Assembly: GCF_041687175.1 (NCBI RefSeq)
Contig: NZ_JAWLCK010000035.1
Location: 1-24,899 of the forward strand
Direction of reading: 5' to 3'
DNA from: Lutispora sp041687175
GTDB lineage: Bacteria > Bacillota > Clostridia > Lutisporales > Lutisporaceae
Length of the DNA stretch: 24,899 nt
The translations under genes and the position numbers were made by a program. The stretch's first letter is position 1; each line of letters begins with the position of its first letter. Positions 1 to 8,540 of the stretch are shown here, in pieces. The notes beneath the pieces were generated by a model that saw only the letters and a program-made list of their open reading frames with translations, was not told the DNA's origin and searched no databases.

Positions 1-1370
1 GCACTATCAAAGGCAAGAACACCTATATTATCATTATCTCTAAGGGAATCAAGAACTCTCGCAGCAGCTTCCTTCGCCAGATCCAGCTTGGTTATCCCTC
101 CGCTTTCACTTGCCATGCTGCCAGATTTATCTATTACAACGAAAATAGACATATCCGGAATTGCCTTCCTGCCCTTAAGCTCCATGTTTACCGGCAAGAC
201 CTTTTCCAAAGAAGTTTTGAAATATCCTCCCAATGCGAAAGAATCATCGCCTCCCGTTGCGATTAATCCTCCTCCCAAATCTCTTACATAAGGCTCCAAA
301 GCTTTGAGAAATCCATCGCTAAGATTCTCCGCAGATACATTTGCCAATATAATTGTCTTGTATTGAGCCAGCGACTGCAAATCTGCAGGAGCAGAATGGG
401 CACTAAGTCTTTTATAGTCAGTCTTTGCTCCTTCCAGAATTTTAGCTATCTCGTCAGCCTCTCCCGCTTTATCCTCAATGACCAGTATCATAGGCTTATC
501 CAGCACATTTACAAAAGATGAAGCCTCATTATTTCTCATCTCTGTGTCCAAATTAGCCTCCACCACTGCTCTGTAGGTCTTAAAGCCTCTTGTGTCGGCA
601 ATGTCTTTAAAAAGAAACCTATTCTCTCCTTTAGTCAGATCTATATTTTCCTCCGCCGCCTTCTGACTGCCATCAAACAGAGTAAGTTTGGCTGAGGTAT
701 TGACATTGCTCTTTATGTTAACTCCTATATTAAATTCCTCTCCCATATTTAAGGTTTGAGGTGCCGTGAGTTTTACTGCAGCCACCTCATTACCTTTTTC
801 TCTTTGAATCTTCAAAACCTTGAAATCTACTGATTTATCTTTGAGAACTCCTGCTATATTGCTGCTGTTGCCTTCATTTTCCTCCCCGTCGGTTACAAGG
901 ACTATCCTTTTTCGGCTGCCTTCGGGGAGCACTGATACTGCAGCATTTAAGGCCTTTTCGATGTTTGTATATTTACTTCCTTGTATCTGGCTTATGTTCT
1001 CAAATGCAGGCTGTTGTGAAAGGAAGTTTTCCATCACAGGCTCTTCTCCGAAGGAAATTATTGCTGCCTCATCTTTATCCTTCATTGATTCTAAAGCTTC
1101 CTTCACGAAGCTTTCTATATCATTTTTATATTCTGCCATACTGTCGGAAGCATCCAACAAAAATATGGTGGATGTATCTTCTACAGTCCAGACTATTCCC
1201 AGGCTTGATAGTGCAAGTATGAGAAAGAGACAAGTGAAAAATCTGGCAGCCAGAATAACTGCCTTCTTGCCTCTAGCTCTGCTTCCCAACTTCTTTGAAG
1301 TGAGAAACAGCATGGCAACCACAGCCAATAGGAGAAGTAAATATAAAGGTTTTCCAATATCAATTCCCAC
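1..1370 (-). CDS. VWA-domain membrane protein with GATase-like region, 3' end outside window
   Basis: This is the last visible gene of the long minus-strand operon. It is open to the left edge (456 complete codons), so the C-terminus is missing. The reading begins with a hydrophobic helix (about residues 7-20) and a second one (about 36-56). A von Willebrand A domain follows with MIDAS motif DASDS at residue 73. Next comes a glutamine-amidotransferase-like segment ending in a GGGLIATGGDDSFALGGY stretch, and then a second VWA domain with DKSGSM at residue 414, cut by the edge. VWA domains of this kind bind divalent metal and mediate protein contacts; the role here is inferred from the neighbouring MoxR and DUF58 genes. 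The GTG start at 1370 is chosen because GGATGGTG lies 7 bases upstream; it overlaps the end of the preceding gene by 11 bases. The family call is firm, the exact start less so. Confidence 0.85.
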   Translation of the reverse strand, partial: MGIDIGKPLYLLLLLAVVAMLFLTSKKLGSRARGKKAVILAARFFTCLFLILALSSLGIVWTVEDTSTIFLLDASDSMAEYKNDIESFVKEALESMKDKDEAAIISFGEEPVMENFLSQQPAFENISQIQGSKYTNIEKALNAAVSVLPEGSRKRIVLVTDGEENEGNSSNIAGVLKDKSVDFKVLKIQREKGNEVAAVKLTAPQTLNMGEEFNIGVNIKSNVNTSAKLTLFDGSQKAAEENIDLTKGENRFLFKDIADTRGFKTYRAVVEANLDTEMRNNEASSFVNVLDKPMILVIEDKAGEADEIAKILEGAKTDYKRLSAHSAPADLQSLAQYKTIILANVSAENLSDGFLKALEPYVRDLGGGLIATGGDDSFALGGYFKTSLEKVLPVNMELKGRKAIPDMSIFVVIDKSGSMASESGGITKLDLAKEAAARVLDSLRDNDNIGVLAFDS

Positions 1371-3162
1371 GAATATACACCATCCATTCTGCGGCAAGCA
1401 AAAGGACCACAAATATTATTATGGGAACTTGAAGGTTCGTCCCCATAATTGAATACCCTCTGCCATCCCCTGCTTCCCTTTCACCTTCCCACTGGCCTTG
1501 AAATGCATTGATTCCTTCTTCCCGCGGGAAGTTCACTGCAAACACTCTTTCTCCTGCATTTTCATCCTTCTTATATGATAGCTTGTAAATCCCTATTGAA
1601 TTGGTATTATCATACCCATAGTCAAGAAGTTCTTCACTTATACTTGTTTCATTACCATCAGGATTCTCCATCACTGCTTCTTGAATATGGCTTACAAAAT
1701 TCAAAGGAATTGTCTCTCCACTGAAATAATAGCTCTTTCCCTGTTCCTCCATATCAGTGAGATATGCGGCCATATTATACATGAATATGGGAAAAGAAGC
1801 ATCCAATGGAAAATCACTGTCATGTATATCAAAAGCCGTATAGGCTATTTTCTTTCCTCCATAAATCCCTGCCCCTGCAACTGTGTTTTTCCCTACCTGT
1901 ATCAGGGCATCAGCCCAATAAGGCTTTTCCAATGTCCTCATTTTGCCTATATAAAAGCTAAAACCATCTATATTTTTGCTTAAATCATGGCTTATCACAT
2001 CAGCCCTGCCGCCTTCTATGGTTTCTCCTGGTTTAAAATAAGGATTGTCTTCATCTGGATTTATGAAAAACAAAGAACCATCATCCGGCAGCTTAGTCGG
2101 TGTAATCCCATCAAATATATAAAGGTCATAACCCTCAGCTGTGATATCTACATCATCAGTCTTGTATACTTCCAGACCTTCGATAGAACTCAATGCCTTC
2201 TCAAGAAAAATATTCTTCTCTGAAAAAAGCAGCACCGATTTAGGCTCTGTGCTCTCCGGCACTAAAAAGGCTCTGTTGTCCTCCTGCAAAGCATCCTCTT
2301 CTGTAAGCTCCGCCCAGAGATATTTATATCCTCTATCTATGTTTTCAAATAAAATGCTTGAAGATTCACCTGGAGCCAATTCCACATCCATGAGCTCCAA
2401 AAGCTTATCCTCTCCATAGAGGGCTAATTCCCTCTTCTCAGGCTCCTGGCTGGTGTTTTCTACTCTAACCAAGGCAGTGTATCCTTCACTGTCCTGGCTA
2501 TAAGATATATGACCTATTCCCACATTGGAACCATAACCTCCAAGGGCTATGACTTCTCCACTCATGTCCTCCAACGCCACTTCCTCATCTGTGTATATAA
2601 GCACATTGGCTGATTCAAATTGCCTATATACAGCTTTAATCAGAGAGAGATGCTCTTTTACGCTCCCGGACATATTGGTCTTTTCTAGACCTTCTACAGC
2701 TCTTATAGCTTGATATTTGTCTGTTACACCGCTGAATTCCACATTGGCAGTTTTATCTATAGAAATCAGAGTAAAAACTGATGTATTATCCGATTCACCT
2801 ATAGCCTTTTTGGCCATAGACTTAGCTATGTCCAGCCTTGTACTTCCTTCATGGTAAGCATTCATGCTGCCGCTTCTGTCAATCACAATTACTATATTGC
2901 CGCCTAAAGCCTTGCCTCTCGTAAGAAAAGGATTTGACAAAGCCATTATTATGAGAAAGGCAGCCATAAGCTGCATAAGCATTAATATATTGTTTTTTAG
3001 CTTTTGCCATGGTTTTTTCACCTCTGATTGGGCTAACACCTTTTTCCAAAGATAAAGGCTGGATATTTCCATCTCCTCATGCTGTTGTTTAAGCATATAC
3101 ATGAGAATTATAAGGCCCAGAAGAGGCAGTAATCCCAAAGCGTAAAGGTTGTTAAATCCCAT
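1360..3162 (-). CDS. BatA-like VWA membrane protein
   Basis: The product is about 600 residues. It opens with the BatA/aerotolerance-type N-terminus: a membrane helix (about 5-24), a short cytoplasmic stretch and a second helix (about 58-76). A VWA domain follows directly with MIDAS motif DRSGS at residue 95. The long middle part resembles the beta-rich and GATASE-like regions of large BatA homologues, and a C-terminal helix lies near the last 20 residues. I chose the ATG at 3162 because GGAG sits 8 bases upstream. An in-frame GTG at 3171 is possible but overlaps that ribosome site. It lies 2-12 bases from the DUF58 gene and overlaps the next VWA gene, so translation is probably coupled. Known BatA-type proteins act at the membrane with MoxR ATPases; the substrate here cannot be read from the sequence. 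Confidence 0.85.
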   Translation of the reverse strand: MGFNNLYALGLLPLLGLIILMYMLKQQHEEMEISSLYLWKKVLAQSEVKKPWQKLKNNILMLMQLMAAFLIIMALSNPFLTRGKALGGNIVIVIDRSGSMNAYHEGSTRLDIAKSMAKKAIGESDNTSVFTLISIDKTANVEFSGVTDKYQAIRAVEGLEKTNMSGSVKEHLSLIKAVYRQFESANVLIYTDEEVALEDMSGEVIALGGYGSNVGIGHISYSQDSEGYTALVRVENTSQEPEKRELALYGEDKLLELMDVELAPGESSSILFENIDRGYKYLWAELTEEDALQEDNRAFLVPESTEPKSVLLFSEKNIFLEKALSSIEGLEVYKTDDVDITAEGYDLYIFDGITPTKLPDDGSLFFINPDEDNPYFKPGETIEGGRADVISHDLSKNIDGFSFYIGKMRTLEKPYWADALIQVGKNTVAGAGIYGGKKIAYTAFDIHDSDFPLDASFPIFMYNMAAYLTDMEEQGKSYYFSGETIPLNFVSHIQEAVMENPDGNETSISEELLDYGYDNTNSIGIYKLSYKKDENAGERVFAVNFPREEGINAFQGQWEGEREAGDGRGYSIMGTNLQVPIIIFVVLLLAAEWMVYIRGN

Positions 3163-3173
3163 AGGAAACACTC

Positions 3174-4049
3174 CTATTTTATAATTTGAGTTGTAATCAT
3201 GTCTTCAAACAATATCTTCTCCAAGCTGTCATTGGAACTTATGGTCACATAAGCCCCTCCATATTTTTTCGCCATTTCCTTAAGGCTGGATTTGAAATTG
3301 TTCAATGTTTGCTGGTATTTATCATAAATGGAAGGAGTCAAATCCACATCCACCATTTCTCCCGTCTCGCTGTCTTTAAGCCTTAACTGACCTTGGAGCT
3401 GAGGATTCAGCTCATCGGGAGATAAAACATGCAAAAGTACAATATCCTGCCTGTAATATAGCAGATATTTCATGAAATCTTCTAAAGGTCCCTGGGTGAA
3501 AAAATCAGAAATGACTAAGGATAAGCCTCTTCCTCCGAATTTTTTCAGCTTTATTGCTTTATCCATATTTGTTGTTCCTTCAAACTGGATATTATCCAAA
3601 AAAGCTGCACATATGTCAAACTGGCCTCTTCCTCCCAACACATTGGAACTGACCATAGTATCCTTTTTAAGCAAATTTATGCATAGCCTGTCCATATTGT
3701 TTAATGCCAGAAATCCTATAGCTGCTGCCAATTGGATACCTAACACCGACTTTTTGGGAGTACCAAAATCAATGGATTTGCTGCAATCCAGAAAAATATT
3801 CACCATGGCCTCCCTTTCTTCCATAAAAAGCTTAACATACAGCTTTTCAAATCTGCCATAGGCATTCCAGTCTACTCGCCTTAAATCATCACCATAGGCA
3901 TACTCCCTGAAGTCAGAAAACTCTACAGAGTTTCCTTTGGCTCTGGATTTTCGCAATCCACCGCTTCCGGCAGCTGTTAGCTTTTCCATGTTAAGGGCCA
4001 GTCTTTCCAGTCTTTTTAGAAATTCCGGCTCAAATATGCTATTTCCCAT
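3174..4049 (-). CDS. DUF58 domain protein
   Basis: The product is 291 residues and soluble. The diagnostic DUF58 block is present: EFSDFREYAYGDD followed by RRVDWNAYGR and then the KLFMEERE segment (about residues 43-80). A VWA-like fold follows, with a degenerate MIDAS sequence DCSKS at residues 88-92. DUF58 proteins are almost always encoded beside a MoxR ATPase and VWA proteins, and are thought to be part of the same complex. That arrangement is seen here: the start lies 2 bases after the MoxR stop codon and the stop lies just before the BatA-like gene. A GAGGAG ribosome site lies inside the end of the MoxR gene. The family assignment is firm; the biochemical role is not established. Confidence 0.9.
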   Translation of the reverse strand: MGNSIFEPEFLKRLERLALNMEKLTAAGSGGLRKSRAKGNSVEFSDFREYAYGDDLRRVDWNAYGRFEKLYVKLFMEEREAMVNIFLDCSKSIDFGTPKKSVLGIQLAAAIGFLALNNMDRLCINLLKKDTMVSSNVLGGRGQFDICAAFLDNIQFEGTTNMDKAIKLKKFGGRGLSLVISDFFTQGPLEDFMKYLLYYRQDIVLLHVLSPDELNPQLQGQLRLKDSETGEMVDVDLTPSIYDKYQQTLNNFKSSLKEMAKKYGGAYVTISSNDSLEKILFEDMITTQIIK

Positions 4050-4051
4050 AA

Positions 4052-5041
4052 CTAAACTTGCTCCTCTGATATATTAAGAATTTCCCTTATCAAATCATCT
4101 ACATCCATACCCTCAGCTATGCCTTCATAATTCATAAATATCCTGTGCCTCAGTGAGGGATAGGCCACATACTTTATATCATCGAAGGACACATTATATC
4201 TTCCTTCCAGCAAAGCCCTCACCCTTGCGGAATTTACAATGGACTGGGCAGCTCTGGGGCTTGCACCAAATCTTATATATTTCTTTGCAATATCAGGAGA
4301 GTCAGTATTTTCTGGATGGGTATGCATTACTGCTTTTAAAGCGTAGGATAGCACAGGCTGGGCTATAGGAATATCTTTTGCTATTTCCCTTATGGCCAGT
4401 ATTTTCTCTCCATCAGCAACTTTTTGCACATCAGCTTCCACGCTGGATGTGGTGAGAGCCACAATATCCTTAAGCTCTGACAGATTTGGAAACTTTACAT
4501 CTATCTTGAACAAAAACCTGTCCAACTGGGCTTCAGGCAAAGGGTATGTGCCCTCCATCTCTATAGGGTTTTGGGTAGCCATTACCATAAATGGTCTGGG
4601 AAGCTGGTAGCTGGTCTTGAAGGCTGTCACCGTAGCCTCCTGCATAGCCTCCAAAAGGGCTGACTGTGTCTTTGGGGTTGCCCTGTTGATTTCATCTGCC
4701 AGCACCAGATGAGCAAAAACAGGTCCCTTGTGAAACTCAAACTTATTGCGACCTTCTTCATCCTTCACCATGATATTGGTACCTATTACATCAGCAGGCA
4801 TAAGATCCGGGGTGAACTGTATCCTGGAAAAGCTCAAATCAAGTACCCTTGATAGGGTTTTTACCAATTGGGTCTTCCCAAGACCAGGAGCCCCTTCTAA
4901 AAGAATATGACCTCCCGATAAAAGCCCTATTATGACCTGCCTTACCACATCTTTTTGTCCTATTATAGCTTTTCCTACCTCTTCTTCTATACTCTTTACC
5001 GTTTCCCAGGCTTCTCTAATATCCTTTTCCTCAATACTCAT
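4052..5041 (-). CDS. MoxR-family AAA+ ATPase
   Basis: The product is 329 residues, a normal length for MoxR. Walker A is GAPGLGKT (50-57), Walker B is LVLADE (112-117), sensor 1 is ATQN (155-158) and the family block GTYPLPEAQLDRF lies at 164-176. The C-terminal lid carries the typical GASPRAAQS motif. MoxR ATPases use ATP hydrolysis to remodel or activate protein partners, usually VWA-domain proteins encoded next door, as here. The start follows GAGGAGAGTTC closely. Upstream is a gap of about 108 bases filled by two palindromes; downstream the DUF58 gene follows after 2 bases. It is probably the motor of the complex encoded by this operon. Confidence 0.95.
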   Translation of the reverse strand: MSIEEKDIREAWETVKSIEEEVGKAIIGQKDVVRQVIIGLLSGGHILLEGAPGLGKTQLVKTLSRVLDLSFSRIQFTPDLMPADVIGTNIMVKDEEGRNKFEFHKGPVFAHLVLADEINRATPKTQSALLEAMQEATVTAFKTSYQLPRPFMVMATQNPIEMEGTYPLPEAQLDRFLFKIDVKFPNLSELKDIVALTTSSVEADVQKVADGEKILAIREIAKDIPIAQPVLSYALKAVMHTHPENTDSPDIAKKYIRFGASPRAAQSIVNSARVRALLEGRYNVSFDDIKYVAYPSLRHRIFMNYEGIAEGMDVDDLIREILNISEEQV

Positions 5042-5079
5042 ATGAACTCTCCTCTATATCTTTTTATTCCAGGTTTTTC

Positions 5080-5111
5080 GAACAAGGGCAAGCCCTGTCC
5101 CTACAATGTTC
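5080..5111. repeat. Palindromic intergenic repeat, GGGCAAGCCC type
   Basis: GAACA (5080-5084) pairs with TGTTC (5107-5111), and inside it AGGGC-AA-GCCCT (5085-5096) forms a tight second hairpin, followed by GTCCCTACAA. It lies between the coiled-coil gene and the MoxR gene. Its look resembles small dispersed REP-like palindromes found in many genomes, but only one copy is seen here, so the class is an inference. Confidence 0.5.
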
Positions 5112-5119
5112 TTATTGCT

Positions 5120-5150
5120 AGAAGCAAAAAGAACCGTCCCCAATGCTTCT
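5120..5150. repeat. REP-like hairpin, copy 1
   Basis: A 7-bp stem AGAAGCA / TGCTTCT encloses a 17-base loop which on the minus strand reads TTGGGGACGGTTCTTTT. The last base of the hairpin is the last base of the stop codon of the upstream coiled-coil gene. The loop is nearly identical to that of the element at 6750-6778, while the stem sequence is different. Confidence 0.7.
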
Positions 5151-6715
5151 TACTCTAAGGAGGTGAAATAATCCTTCACCATATCCTCCAGGCTCTGAGG
5201 TATTTGCCTTCCCTCAATGTTTTGAAAGGCCTTCTCCCTGTATTCCCCTATTACCTGATTATAGGGTTTCATCTCGCCCTTTATTCCTACTCCATTATCC
5301 ACTATATATTCCTTTGTTTCACCTTCATTGTTCTTGTGGCCTTGGAGCTGAGATTTCTCTCCCTCTCCTCCCGGCAAGCTGGGTGTGAATATCTTCTCAT
5401 ATTCTCTTACATCCTTCTCAGAAGGTTTTTTATTGCCTAGACCAGAACCTGTCCCCTGAGGGTTTTGGGTTTTGCTGTCCTGACCAGTACCCTCTCCTGC
5501 ACCTCCGCCAGGCTGACCACTACCTTGTCCTTGGCTTTGGCCTTGTCCGCTGCCCTGACCTTGATTTTGTCCCTGACCTTGGCCTTGTTGATTCTGACCT
5601 TGTTGGCTCTGAGATTGTACTGCTGCATTCCTTAGAGATTCCATCACTTCTTCCATAGCTCTGCTGAAATCCTGGTTCTCCATCAATTTGTTTATTTCCT
5701 CATTCAATGAGCTTATCTCATTTTGCAAATCTCCCAGCTCTCCTGATGCCATCTTTTTAGCCAATTCATAAAAGGCTCCTGCCAGTTCTGGATTCTGCTC
5801 CAAGGTTTTGGCAAGTTGAGATAGATTCTGAGACAGTTCCTTTAACTCTTCCTGACTGATATTTTTCAACTCATCAGCAGTTCTCTGGAAATCGTACTTC
5901 AGCCTATTGGTATCTCCCCTTTTCAAGGTCTCTGCCAGATCCTTGGTGACTTCATTCTTGGAAAATTCCTGAATGATTTTGTCCAGTTCCTTGTCTATAT
6001 ACTTCTGTTTAAGCATTTCTATCTTGTTTTCTGTTCTCTCAAGAGCTTTTGACCCTTCCTTCACATCTTGGGCTTTGCTAAGCTCCTTCTTCAATTCCTC
6101 CAGCGCAGCCTTCGCTTCTTCCTTTTGTTCACGGGTCAGCTTATTATTGCTCTCAACTCTTTTTATAATCTCTTCTACTTCCTTCTGCTGCCTTGATATT
6201 TCCTTTTTTACATTGAAAATTTCAATTGCCTTATCTTCCATTGGATTGGGGATAAAGCCTGATATGACTATAGATATGGCCAAGAGTCCAGTAATCATCA
6301 CAAACCTACCAGGAAATTTAATCTTGATTTCTTTTTTTATATTCAACGACTTAAGATGCTCCAATGCATCCTGTCTTTGGAGAATAGCTATTGCATTGTC
6401 CTCTTCCAAAAGCTCCAGAGCAGTCAATGTCCTCTCCTTCAGTCCCTTTGAATCCAATATCTTCGCTGCAGTTTCATCCTTAGGCGTTTTGAATAGCGAT
6501 AGGATAAAACCTGACAGTATTACTGTACATGCAATTAAAGCCCCTTTGCCATAGGCATCGTATATAGGCACAAAGCGGGCCAAAAGGACCAATGCCAGAT
6601 ATAGACCCATGGCTCCAATAGATGCTTTTGCAGTATACTCCAACATTAAAGCAATATGGATCCTATCTCTGGCCTTTCTCACATATCTCAATATATCTCT
6701 ATTAGTCTCTTTCAT
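5150..6715 (-). CDS. Membrane coiled-coil protein with Gln/Gly-rich linker
   Basis: The product is about 521 residues; I do not recognise a named function. It has three hydrophobic segments near the N-terminus (about residues 28-50, 57-74 and 138-155), then a long, highly charged helical region rich in Lys, Glu and Leu (about 162-360) that should form coiled coils. A low-complexity linker of Gln, Gly and Ser follows (about 365-425), then a charged tail that ends in DYFTSLE. Proteins of this shape, often annotated as DUF4175-like or hypothetical, are found next to MoxR/DUF58/VWA genes. A scaffold role between membrane and cytoplasmic partners is plausible but inferred. The start at 6715 is preferred because AGGA lies 10 bases upstream; a GTG at 6724 is an alternative with poor spacing. 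Confidence 0.75.
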   Translation of the reverse strand: MKETNRDILRYVRKARDRIHIALMLEYTAKASIGAMGLYLALVLLARFVPIYDAYGKGALIACTVILSGFILSLFKTPKDETAAKILDSKGLKERTLTALELLEEDNAIAILQRQDALEHLKSLNIKKEIKIKFPGRFVMITGLLAISIVISGFIPNPMEDKAIEIFNVKKEISRQQKEVEEIIKRVESNNKLTREQKEEAKAALEELKKELSKAQDVKEGSKALERTENKIEMLKQKYIDKELDKIIQEFSKNEVTKDLAETLKRGDTNRLKYDFQRTADELKNISQEELKELSQNLSQLAKTLEQNPELAGAFYELAKKMASGELGDLQNEISSLNEEINKLMENQDFSRAMEEVMESLRNAAVQSQSQQGQNQQGQGQGQNQGQGSGQGQSQGQGSGQPGGGAGEGTGQDSKTQNPQGTGSGLGNKKPSEKDVREYEKIFTPSLPGGEGEKSQLQGHKNNEGETKEYIVDNGVGIKGEMKPYNQVIGEYREKAFQNIEGRQIPQSLEDMVKDYFTSLE

Positions 6716-6732
6716 AGAGTGCACATCCTAAT

Positions 6733-7614
6733 TTATTTTTTTCCTCTACGGGACAAAAAGAACCGTCCCCGGTGTCCCTTTTTGAGGGGATTGATTTTAT
6801 TAGCCGATAGTATCATCAAAACTATGGATAAAGCTATATTAAAAAGCAAATTGATAATCCAGGGGCTTATATAGCCTGCTGCAGTTGTGTTTCCAATTAT
6901 TAAACCAGGAAAGAAGTTCATATTCCCTCCTCTAAACTGTTCCCATAGTATAGAGGCAAACCCTACAATGGGATTGGCGTATAAAAGGGGAAATACCCCT
7001 TTAAAATCATAATCATGGGTTATACCAAGATACAATACCGTAAGGAATATGGTTCCAAAGCATAGAAAGGCTATGGTTCCATAGGCCAGTACATTGGCAG
7101 CCGTAGTCCTTTTGAAGTAAGAAGAATAGAATATCCCTATGCTTCCAAAGGTTATTGCTATTATTATGAAGAAGCCGAACAGCTCCAAAAGTTCTATTAC
7201 GGATATGCCTCCAAACATAAACACAATAGAAAATATCGGAAGGGAGGCTATTATCAGCAATACTATCTGGCTGATGGAGGCAAATAGTTTACCTATTACT
7301 ATAGACAAAGGTGTCATCCGGGTGCATAGCAGCAAATCCAGGGTTTGCTTCTCCCTTTCCCCGGATATGGCTCCTGTGGTGAGGGCTGGCGATATAAAGG
7401 AAATCAATACGAACTGCATAACAGCCAATCCTGTATAGCTTCCTATGGCAAGTTCCGGATCTATAGTAGATCTGTAATATCCCTCCATAGACATTATCAT
7501 GGCAAAGGAAGCAGTGAGAGCCATGAAAATGAGATAAACTCCTATCATTCCTGCGGCCCTCCAGCCTCTCATTCGTATCTTCAGTTCCTTTTGCAATACA
7601 GGGTTTATCCTCAT
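6733..7614 (-). CDS. ABC-2 type transporter permease
   Basis: The product is 293 residues with about six hydrophobic segments and the EREKQTLDLLLCTRMTP signature that ABC-2 permeases carry in the loop between the first helices. It lies directly after its ATPase gene, with the stop and start sharing a base (TAATG). It probably forms the membrane channel of an exporter, or a mechanical ABC unit, with that ATPase. The first half begins MRINPVLQKELKIRMR, typical of this family. The end is unusual: the last 15 residues, KGHRGRFFLSRRGKK, are encoded by a REP-like palindrome that overlaps the 3' end. The natural C-terminus was probably close to the preceding SANKINP. Confidence 0.88.
   Translation of the reverse strand: MRINPVLQKELKIRMRGWRAAGMIGVYLIFMALTASFAMIMSMEGYYRSTIDPELAIGSYTGLAVMQFVLISFISPALTTGAISGEREKQTLDLLLCTRMTPLSIVIGKLFASISQIVLLIIASLPIFSIVFMFGGISVIELLELFGFFIIIAITFGSIGIFYSSYFKRTTAANVLAYGTIAFLCFGTIFLTVLYLGITHDYDFKGVFPLLYANPIVGFASILWEQFRGGNMNFFPGLIIGNTTAAGYISPWIINLLFNIALSIVLMILSANKINPLKKGHRGRFFLSRRGKK
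6750..6778. repeat. REP-like hairpin, copy 2, inside the permease gene end
   Basis: A 6-bp stem GGGACA / TGTCCC encloses a 17-base loop which on the minus strand reads CCGGGGACGGTTCTTTT. Fifteen of the loop bases are the same as in the copy at 5120-5150. It is translated as part of the permease tail. GGGGACGGTTC-type palindromes are familiar as dispersed elements in many bacteria, from memory rather than from a search. Confidence 0.7.
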
Positions 7615-8540
7615 TACGCCTCATCTCCCTTCGTTACCTTCATGAACACATCCTCAAGATTTCCATCCATCTGCCCAAAGCTTATTACAGGAATATCTCT
7701 CATGACCAATTCCTTGAGAAGCATAGCCATTTCTTCCTCGTTTCCCTCAAAACCTGCCTCTATGAAGTCCTCTCCTTCTCTGATGCTTGTGGCAAAAGGT
7801 TTTTCCTGCAATACTTTAATCCCTTCTGCAATCTTTCCTCTAAGCTTTATCTTAATAAACCTCTTGCTGTATACCTGCTGCATTATCTCATCAACTGTAC
7901 CGCTTATGACAATTTTGCCTCTGTCTATTATTCCTATGGAGGTACAAAGCTCAGACAGTTCAGGCAATATGTGGGAGCTTATTATTATAGTTTTCCCCAG
8001 GTCCTTTAGGGTCCTGAGTATTTCCTTCATCTCAACTCTTGCCCTTGGATCCATACCTGATGCCGGCTCATCCAGTACCAGAAGTTCCGGGTTATGGACC
8101 AGACTTCTTGCCAGGCATAGTCTTTGCTTCATGCCTCTGGATAAGCTATCTACATAGGCATCTCTCTTATCCTGGAGATCAACCAATTCAAGAAGATCAT
8201 CGCATATCTTTTTTCTATCCTTGGCATTTATTTTATATATAGAAGCATAAAAATCCAGATACTCTGTTACCTTTAAATTATCATATACGCCGAAAAAGTC
8301 TGGCATATATCCAATTACTTCTTTAGCTTTTCTCACGTTTTTAATAACATCTATATCGTTTACATATATTTCTCCCCTATCTGCTGCCATAAGACCGCAG
8401 ATAATCTTCATAGTGGTTGTCTTGCCAGCCCCGTTAGGGCCTACAAAACCATATATCTCTCCCTTGGGAACATTTAAGTTTAAATCGTTTACAGCTGTAA
8501 ATCTACCATACTTTTTAACAAGTCCTTTTATCTTTAGCAT
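7614..8540 (-). CDS. ABC transporter ATP-binding protein
   Basis: The product is 308 residues. Walker A is GPNGAGKT (34-41), the signature is LSRGMKQRL (133-141) and Walker B is LLVLDE (153-158), followed by the PASGMDP D-loop and the H-loop ISSH. The domain is the CcmA/drug-exporter type that pairs with ABC-2 permeases; the extra C-terminal 90 residues are usual for this subfamily. The signature reads LSRGM instead of LSGGQ, a common variant in this group. The gene overlaps both neighbours by one base (TAATG at 8540 and 7614), so the secreted protein, ATPase and permease are probably translated together. Confidence 0.95.
   Translation of the reverse strand: MLKIKGLVKKYGRFTAVNDLNLNVPKGEIYGFVGPNGAGKTTTMKIICGLMAADRGEIYVNDIDVIKNVRKAKEVIGYMPDFFGVYDNLKVTEYLDFYASIYKINAKDRKKICDDLLELVDLQDKRDAYVDSLSRGMKQRLCLARSLVHNPELLVLDEPASGMDPRARVEMKEILRTLKDLGKTIIISSHILPELSELCTSIGIIDRGKIVISGTVDEIMQQVYSKRFIKIKLRGKIAEGIKVLQEKPFATSIREGEDFIEAGFEGNEEEMAMLLKELVMRDIPVISFGQMDGNLEDVFMKVTKGDEA

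Noticed and set aside
820..1452. A 210-codon open frame on the plus strand
   Set aside because: It lies antisense to the two VWA genes, has no ribosome site and gives a low-complexity Ser/Leu-rich product.
5440..5640. Short repeats resembling a repeat array
   Set aside because: They are the coding sequence of the Gln/Gly-rich linker, in frame and without regular spacers, so not a CRISPR or separate repeat.
5973..6554. A 193-codon open frame on the plus strand
   Set aside because: It is the antisense shadow of the coiled-coil region; its Ser/Phe/Leu-rich product is typical of such shadows.
7345..8157. A 270-codon open frame on the plus strand
   Set aside because: It is antisense to the ABC permease and ATPase genes, which have strong motifs; the product looks like nothing known.
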